From contig OZ037767.1 of the NCBI GenBank assembly GCA_964035545.1, positions 2,484,680 through 2,548,679 on the forward strand: a stretch of 64,000 nucleotides of DNA, given 5' to 3'. Below the pieces are notes generated by a model. It saw only the letters and a program-made list of their open reading frames with translations. It searched no databases and was not told the DNA's origin. Shown one piece after another: positions 53,301 through 62,300 of this stretch; the stretch's first letter is position 1; the number at the start of each line of letters is the position of its first letter. Source of the DNA: Bugula neritina. Lineage: Eukaryota > Bryozoa > Gymnolaemata > Cheilostomatida > Bugulidae. The position numbers and the translations under genes are program-made.

Positions 53301-56300
53301 TCAAATCATCAACAAAGAAGACGACCTTCTTACCAATGGGAGCACCTGGCAACAAGTGGCAACAAGTGACAACAAGTGACAACAAGTTATGACAGGTGAC
53401 ACAAGGTGCTGACAACACCAACTACTTCCTTTCAGCATGTCACAGTTTGAAGTGACATTCACAAATATGTCCTCACTTACCAAGAATGTTCTTTCGTTTC
53501 TTCTCTAGTTTAGACTCAATCATAACCTGGGTGCTTTGACTGTTGGTTTGGGCTGAGAAGTTGATAAACACAGGAACTAGTTTTGCTTTATCTTGTATTG
53601 TGTTGAGGTGACCACGGGCTATCACAGACTGTAAGAGACGTCAAAGAGTTTCCCATAAACCATATGAACAATGCCAGTTCCACATAATTCATGTAGAAGT
53701 TTCTAGACTATTGCTAGTATTTCAAGCTAGTATAAAAGCAGATAATTTATTCATACACTTGAGTTCAGTAATAAAATTCCTACAAATTACACAGCTCTAC
53801 CATAAAAGACTGTTAGATACCATAACACCATCTCATCTCAAATTTGATCACGACAGGACATCTTATCTCCAATTCTGATAGACACATCTCAATATTTTCA
53901 GACAACAGATATTCTTAAAAGAACCGTCACACTGTACACCAATTTTGTGGCAATATGGCAGTACTTACTTTACCAACTCCAGTGCTCCCCGTGTACAAGA
54001 CGGAATGGCCGACAGCTAGAAACTTCTCCAGCAGATATCCAAAGCGGACCGTGTCTACAGTTGGTACGACCATGTCAAAGAATGGCAGCTCGGGATTGTA
54101 ATGGAACCGTGGTACAGCTTTCTCCCACAAGTCCATCCTCTTGGATTCATAGTCCATGTAGATACTCCAGACGTCACCAACTGATGGTAGCTGTAAAACA
54201 AGCATATCCTTGAAATACTACAGCATGAAATGATTGCAATGTAACACAAGTGTATTTTCATTTGATTATAATTATAATGAAGGAAAAAATTATTCTAGAT
54301 TATCACTACCTACTCATATAAGTTTTCAGATGGGAATAATTTTTCAAAAACTTTAAATTATTGTTAATAAAATAAACTGTTATTTTCGCCAAGGTTTTTT
54401 TTGCTTTAGTAATCAATTTTGTTTCAATCAAAATAAATATTAAATAAGAGTCGGAGTGGCAAAACTTCACCTTGACATCAGCGTTGTCTTCAAACAAGCC
54501 TTTAGTGAAAGTATCGAAAGAGTCCCACTGCTGTTCTTCTATGTTGCCACCGATAGTCCAGGTGAAGCAGAAGACAAATGTTGTGGCTACCAGAGAGTGA
54601 AGACGGGACGGGTCTTGTGAGAAATCAAGACCGCCCCGCTGGAAGAACAGCGATTCCAACAGTTTGCACAGGCTAACCACTTTGCTCACATCAACCTGTA
54701 AAATAAAACTTATACTCATATTCATAATTAATAGCAAATAAAAATTCTTTAATTGAGTAAGCATAACATCACAGTCACATTGATAACAGCATTTTATATT
54801 AAAGTAAGAACAATAACAAGGAGTTGTCTTCCCACCTGGTTAATCATCTGGTTGCACTTCCTGTTTACAAACTTGAGTCCGGCGTCGACATATCTGTTGA
54901 ACAACTCCAGTATGAAGTCGTACGTGTCGGGATGTTTCAGGTGCTTCTTCATTGAAGTCAGCCATGTCTTCACATACGGCATCCATCTTAGTTCATCCGG
55001 GTCAATGTAGACCATACCACACCTGCGAGTAACAGCAGATGACTAATGATGATGTCTTTACCCAGTAAAATAGCTCTGTTTAACCATTATAACTTTCTCT
55101 CTAAGAAAGAATCCTCAATTTTCTATATTAATATATCAAGTCGCAATAGTTTTGATAGTCCATTTATAAATTATTAGCAAATAGGAATGTCCGTTTTATA
55201 TTTCTCAGATTTGAAAAAACAAGGTTTCACCACTAAAAATCTTCAACTTTTAAATTTTAATGGTTTTAAGGATAAATATTTTAGCTTTATTAACAAATGA
55301 TAATTTAGTTGGAATGCCAGTTACTGCAAGTAACTTGCGGCACTAGTTTGCATCAGAGAACGAGTGTAACACCAAGAGACTTAAAAACCAATGTGCAGAC
55401 GATTCCCACCTGCTAACTGTAGCAGGGGAGGCAACTGCGAGATCTTGTACTTCAAACAGCATGTGAATATAAGGAGTGAGTTTGATACGCTCACTGTTGG
55501 CTAGACACAGCATCTTGTTGTCGTCCAGCACGGTGTTCATGTTCTCAATCCAGAGAGCGTCTACGGGACCATCAGATATGACCCACTGGTGGTCACTGGT
55601 CGTGTCCTGTCAACAGAAAATGTGACTAACGCTACGTCTGCTTTCATGATACTTTTGAAACAGACTACTCAATTCAAAGGTCAATTTAACATGACGCTAT
55701 TAAAGTTATAAATATTATTTTAAAAGTAAATTCATTTCATATATCTGCATGTCCATTGAACCTCGTGATTTTAGAAATGCTAACAGCTGTTGTTGATGAG
55801 CCTTAAAATTTCTATATTTAAATTCTTCTATAAAAAATATATTTAAAGCTGCAGGTAAGTTCAGTGTAAGTACATTATGCTACAGAAAGTTGGTATCAAG
55901 AGAACACAACTACCTGTACGCAGATTCTGACTGTAGTAGCCATTAGACCGTCATGCCATTCCAGGGTCAACTTGTCTATTCCACCATACAACTCATCCAT
56001 ACTAATAGCCTTGGGGTTCAGCACATACGTGTGAACTTTCTCGTAGAAGGGGTCAGCACCAGCCCCAAACTTCTCAGTCATGTTGTCCAGAACTTGTGCT
56101 AGAACCTTTAGATAAGGCATCAACACTGTATGCTAGTAATTGCATGGAAAGGACAAGTAGGTAATAGATTAAATAACAAAACACAAAAGTTTGTTCCAGT
56201 GTAAAATGATAAAAATTCATAATCCAACTGATCATTCAGCAAGTCACGATTAATTAATTAGTCATTATTATTAAGTTAGTGACTAACTTAGTCTAAGTTA

Positions 56301-59300
56301 GTTACTATTATTAAGTTAGTCAAATGTTAACTTTTTATCATCAGGCAACTTCACTTTAACCTTCAGGCACACATATTTCCTTTATAAAATAATCAATATA
56401 ATTTAAGATAACCTTCTACTACTTCCCAACCCTCCTCTAAACTAATAAGACAAGAAAATTACTACTATGAATATAGTAGATAGGTCACTAAATGTGAACA
56501 GGTTTATACAGAAGTTTGAATTGCACCAAGACATCTAAGTTACCTCATAACACGTGGTCTTGCCACCGCCAGTTGGTCCGACCAACATAACGCCGTGACG
56601 TACGACCATCGTCTCGAAGAACTGAATGACTTTCTTGATAAGACAGAGCTCGGGCTGCAAACCTTTAGTAACCATTACAGAAATGATCTCTTCTTGCAGA
56701 GCACCATAGTCGTGCTCCGGGATGGTAACTCCTGGGAAGAGATCTTGGAGAATAGCCTGTAAACCAACAGAAGTTGCATTACTTTACGAGAACGCATGGT
56801 GAGCCCCCAACATCTTTCAGAGCAAATACTAACCTGAAACAAGGCAGCATCGTCTACTAAGAACTTGGGCAAGTTGCTGTCTCTTAGAGCTCTGATCAAC
56901 ACCACGTCTTCAGGTTTATCTGGATTTTGTCTTTTCAAAGAGCCGGCCATCACCAGGACAGATTTGACAGCTCGCATACCTATTATTGTATAAAGTCAGC
57001 ATTATCCTATACGCTGAGGCTGTTTTATAAAAAGATGCACCCAAGCAGGGTGGCATGCCAAGACTTGCTATATAATGTTAAGTGAATATACCAAGTTCTT
57101 TCAGTGGCAACATAGAGCCAAGTCTAACTAACATGTTTACCAAATTAGTATTGATGCTAGTAAAGTGCAAGCATAAGCGTATATACAAATGAATCAATTA
57201 CTACTAAATAACCCCAAACAAATATAAAGTGCAAGTCGCTAATATAAAAATTACTGTTACACTAAGAATTATATTACATCAAGATTTAAGAATTACTTTG
57301 CATCAAGAATTACTATCAAATTAGGAATTAATTTACATTAAGAGTTCCTATTACATTTGGAATTACTTTAAATTAAAAATTAATTTTCATTAAGAATTAC
57401 TATTACATTAAGAATTACTTTAAATTAAAAATTACTCTTTTACAAAGAAAGACACTAAATCATAACATTTAGCATTTTACAAACTGAGAGAAGTGCTTTC
57501 ACCAAAGTCGTAGTGATCTTGTTGGGAGAGCTGTTCACTGCACAGCTGGTACATCTGAGCCATCTTCTGTGCCAACACTTTGGAGGACTCGAACCCCTCC
57601 GAGTAGAGGATCACCTCAGCAATGAGGCGGTAGTTGGGAACCATCATGGCAATGGGTCTGAACAGGGCCTGCAGGTTGTCTGGCAGTTCAGTTCTACCTG
57701 CGTAGCCTGGGTTCATTGTGATAAAGGCGGCGCATGTTGAAATGAGTTTAATCTCACGCCCCTCAAACATAAACCTTTGCAGCTACAAATAAACATAAAC
57801 TAAATAAGTTTAACAATGGCAAAAAAGCCCAGGTTTATACAACTTTTCTATTCTTGAGTTAGCTAAAATACAAAATCTGAATATAAAGACAATTTAGTAA
57901 TGCAAATCCATCTTATCGATCAGGTTCGTAGTACAGTAGCATGTTTATTAATAGTAATAATTACTATTTTAAGGGTACAGCTAATACAGACATAAACAAA
58001 TTATGATAAAATTTGTAGACCATTCAACTGCTTGATAACTCTTTTCAATTTTTTATAAGTATTAAATTTTCAATTCAGGAGTTATAACAACTTGTAGCTG
58101 TGACAGCCTGCAGCTTTTACAAGTGACTTACCTTGGCAGCTTTAGCATTCCTGATAGTGATGAGCTGCTGAGCAATGACAGACAGCACCTCGATGTCGAT
58201 CCTGTTGAACTCGTCAAAGCAGCACCAGGCTCCTGATTGGGCGAGCCCGGAGAAGAATTTTCCCATCATTTTATAGTCGAGACCGTCAGAGCAGTTGAAC
58301 ACGACACACTGTAATTTCATTTTAATTCAATTTACTGTGTAACTATCCGACATAATACAGAAGTAAACTTTAAAAAAAGGAAAGCTAATAGAATATTCTG
58401 GAACATTAATTTTACCTGCTTAGCCAATGACTTTGCCAAATCTTTAGTAGTTTCTGTTTTTCCTGTTCCTGCGGGACCAGCAGGTGCACCGCCGAGGTCC
58501 AGCTGCAGAGCTCCCATCAGACAGAGATAGCATCTGTCCTGTAATCATATAATAGAAATAATAATAACATCAGGAGGACAGGAAACTAACATATTTATAT
58601 AAAGCCAGTGCTGATGATTGCCAACCCACGATGACTTGTGGCCATAGGTGTGCAAACTTACATAAAGAAATCAAATGGCTTGCAGTGAGCCAGTGATAGA
58701 TGTCGACTTGACAAAAAATGACTGAATCACAGTGAAAAGGATGATGACTTACAGTGATAGAAATAATGACTCACAGGAAACAAAAATTGACTTACAGTAA
58801 GGAAAGAATTGACTCACAGTGATAGAAATAATGACTCAAAGTGAGTGCTGTGATGATTCACAGGAACCAGTGAAATGACTCACAGTAAGAGGAGTGATGA
58901 CAAGTCTAGGGGAAGACCCGAGGTACTCATAGCCATAGATGTAGACAGAGTTGGACATCTTCACCACGCAGTTGTCTAGACTCAAGTCCCAGTAATATCG
59001 GAGTTGCTTCTGCCACTCAAAGCTGCTGACATCGTCCACCTGAACTCTTACCATCTCTGTTATCATATCTCTGGCGTGGACGTCAATAGTGATCAGAGCA
59101 CCAATCACTGATCTCTCCAGCTTAGTTAGCTCTCCTAGTAAACATCAGATAAGAATTATAAACTACTTGATGTGCGGGAGCTTATATGTTTAAAGAATAA
59201 AACAGAAAGAAGAAAATTCAACCAACGCCAAAATAATCAAAGTCTTAAATCAAGATCAATTTATAATATCAATTTAAAACTCGCATCACCAAAAAATAAT

Positions 59301-62300
59301 GTAGTAAGTTTTTTAATGCAACTTAATTTAAAAACTAAAACAGATCATTTTGACTAAATAAGTATCATGTATACTAAAACCCATAAAACCTGAGGTTTCA
59401 AACGTAAGCAACAATCACCTCTGACTAATGCGGCTAGTTCATTGAGCTCTTTGAACGATCTCTGCTCAAAGTCCCTCATGCCCTGAAGTCTGTCATCGTT
59501 AGACTCTAGAATCTCAGTCACATCTCGGCACCACATGATTTGAGATACAGTGAGAATTACCTGCAGTCAGTAGTAATGAGCTAAACTCAAATACCTCTCC
59601 TTTACCACACAATAACACCTTTACTCAAACTCAAGCCTGGTGTATTCTAAAATTTAGCCTTAGTTGAACTCGATCCAGAAATGTTGAGTTGTTTTTAAAA
59701 ACAAACATTCAGTTTTTTCAACTCTTATAAAATCATGCTACATAATTATTTTAAAAAGTATTTATTTTCAATTTTCTCTACTACTTCTTTACTACTGTGC
59801 TTATTTCAGCCTCAACTTAAATTAAAACTAAGTCCAGTTTAGTTTCTGTTCAGTGTCACTGCAAAGCAGCAGCTTACTTGAGTAAAACAGCAGCTCACCC
59901 GAGCAAAGTAGAAGTTTACCAGAGTAAAGCAGGAGAGGATAACTGACCTGAGAGGCGTGCTGTGTCACCCACTCTGTTCTCGGTCTCTTCTCAAAGTCTG
60001 TGATGGCTGCTTTAGTCAGTTTCCTTAGATTTCCAAACATGCCTTCTTCAACTTTACCAAGCCACTCCTCCACATTTCCTATTGAAAATAAGGCAACTCC
60101 TTATACTCACATAGACAATATCAACATGACTCACATACAGAAACTTCATGAAACATCAGCAGCAGATGTGTTTACAAAATAAGTTTACCATATGACAAAA
60201 TTTTAGGTTATTTCTATTAAACTTTGCAAGTAAAGTAATACAGTAAGTAATACACCAGAAATACTGCATATGAACTCTGATCCCAGTAAGTAAGCACCTT
60301 TTATAATGTGATAGAAACACCCACCTCTGGCCTTGAGCCCTTTACCCAGAGAAACTTTCTCTGACTCAGGAGACACCATAGACAGGATGTCCGTAGTGTA
60401 CTGTACAGGTTCTCCGTCCTCACCACTTCCTTCTGCAATGCCAAACTCCAGCTTAGCTATCGCATCAAAGCACTTCCTCAAATGTGGCTGCACAGCCAGC
60501 GGATTTCTTGTTTGAGCAAGAATTTCCAGCAGCTCATCATTGGAGAGAAAGTAAAATCTGCAAAATAAAAAATAAATAATATTAGTTTTTATCAGTTTGG
60601 TAGAGTCACAGCAGATAAAAATTAATTTAGAATAGAAGTGAAACTAAAAGATAAATTTTATTCAGCAACTCTTTAGCAGCCATTTTTGACAATTATTGTT
60701 ACAACCAATTACTCTGTTTGCTGACTTCATATAACAATAATGCTAGACAGCAGAAAGAAGCTGCAACACAAGCAAACAAAAATCTGTATTATTATTGCTT
60801 CAGGTACAGGTGAAAAGATTTGGGCTAGTATTCTTTAATATCATATATATACCGAGGGAAGATAACTCTCTTAGACTCCAAGTATGCTTCCAGACACTTC
60901 TGTATTTGATCAAGAAGAGCATTGTTATTCTGGAAAGTTTCCAATAGTCCAGGTTGTGTTGCAGCTCTCATGGCTAGTGGTACCTACAGTTACAACACAC
61001 ACTGTCAAAACAAACGTCCGCTGTAATAGGATGACCCACTGTGAACAGACAACTCTGAAACTGAGTACACACCTTGTTCACTTTTCTCATAATGTCCTTA
61101 TAGGACTTGTCGACTGTGAGGAACATCTTGGACTCCGCGGGTAGTTGCCGCTGAATGTCAGGAGCAGAGAATATAGACTCCAGGTAGAGCCAGTTCCTCT
61201 GGCAGGTCAACCACTCATCCTGTGAGAAAAACATGTCAGCGTGCAGACGTAATGGTAACTTAGAGTAACAACAATGGACTGACAATGACACATTTACAAA
61301 AAATTATTATACAAATTTACAGTAGAAAACTATAGAAATCATAATTTAAAATACAATATGAACAAATAACAAAAAGTTAAAATAAATAATTTGATCTCAC
61401 TAAGATGAAATTTTATTGCATTGTATTCTTAAGCTAATTAATATTTGATAATAACCACACATTCTAGAATAATCTACACTCCTTATCAACATATACTAGT
61501 ATAATATGACCTCTACCTCCAATAAGACTATATTTACGTACCAGAGTTTTACCAAACAGCTCAAGAGATCTTTGCCAGTCATCAACTTTCTGTTTGATGG
61601 GTCCAACGTGCCGTGAGCTGGCGATAGTGGCAATATTGATGTTACTGTCGTCTAGCAGCTGCTGGATATCGTCTGTACCTCCGAGGATGAACACATCCTT
61701 GCTGTCTTTGTGAGCTAATACAGGAAACTCTGTCGCCTTCCATGAATCCTCCACCTTAATCAAACAACATGTACATAGGCATTGAGACATAGCACTTAAC
61801 CACTAACTAATTGAATAGCTTATTTACTATGCAAAATTCAAATTAAATTTTTCAAATTAAATTTTGTCATGAAACTGTGAATTAGTATCATGAAGCATTG
61901 AGACATATAAAACTAACTACTGCCTAATTAAACAGCCTAAAAATAACTACTAATTATTTAGACAGTTAATTCACATTCCAATTTAACTCTATTTTTCAAA
62001 TTGACCCTTATAATGGAGCTGTGAATTGGTATAATTAGTTCCAGAAATAAGTAAAAGCTCACTAAAAATCATAATTGATTAAATATGATTGAGCTTACCT
62101 TTTTCAAAATGGCTTCCAAGCTAGCTTCACTGCTAGCCTTCCCAGAGACCTCTTCAATTGCTTCTGTATGCTGGAAGGCATCTATTTCTACCAGTTTACC
62201 CAAAGTCATGGGCTCTTCTGGAGTAAAGTGGAAGGCAATAACTTCTTCGATCATCTCCCAGTGACGTGGTTTCAGTGTTGGATTTCTCAAGTCACCAATC

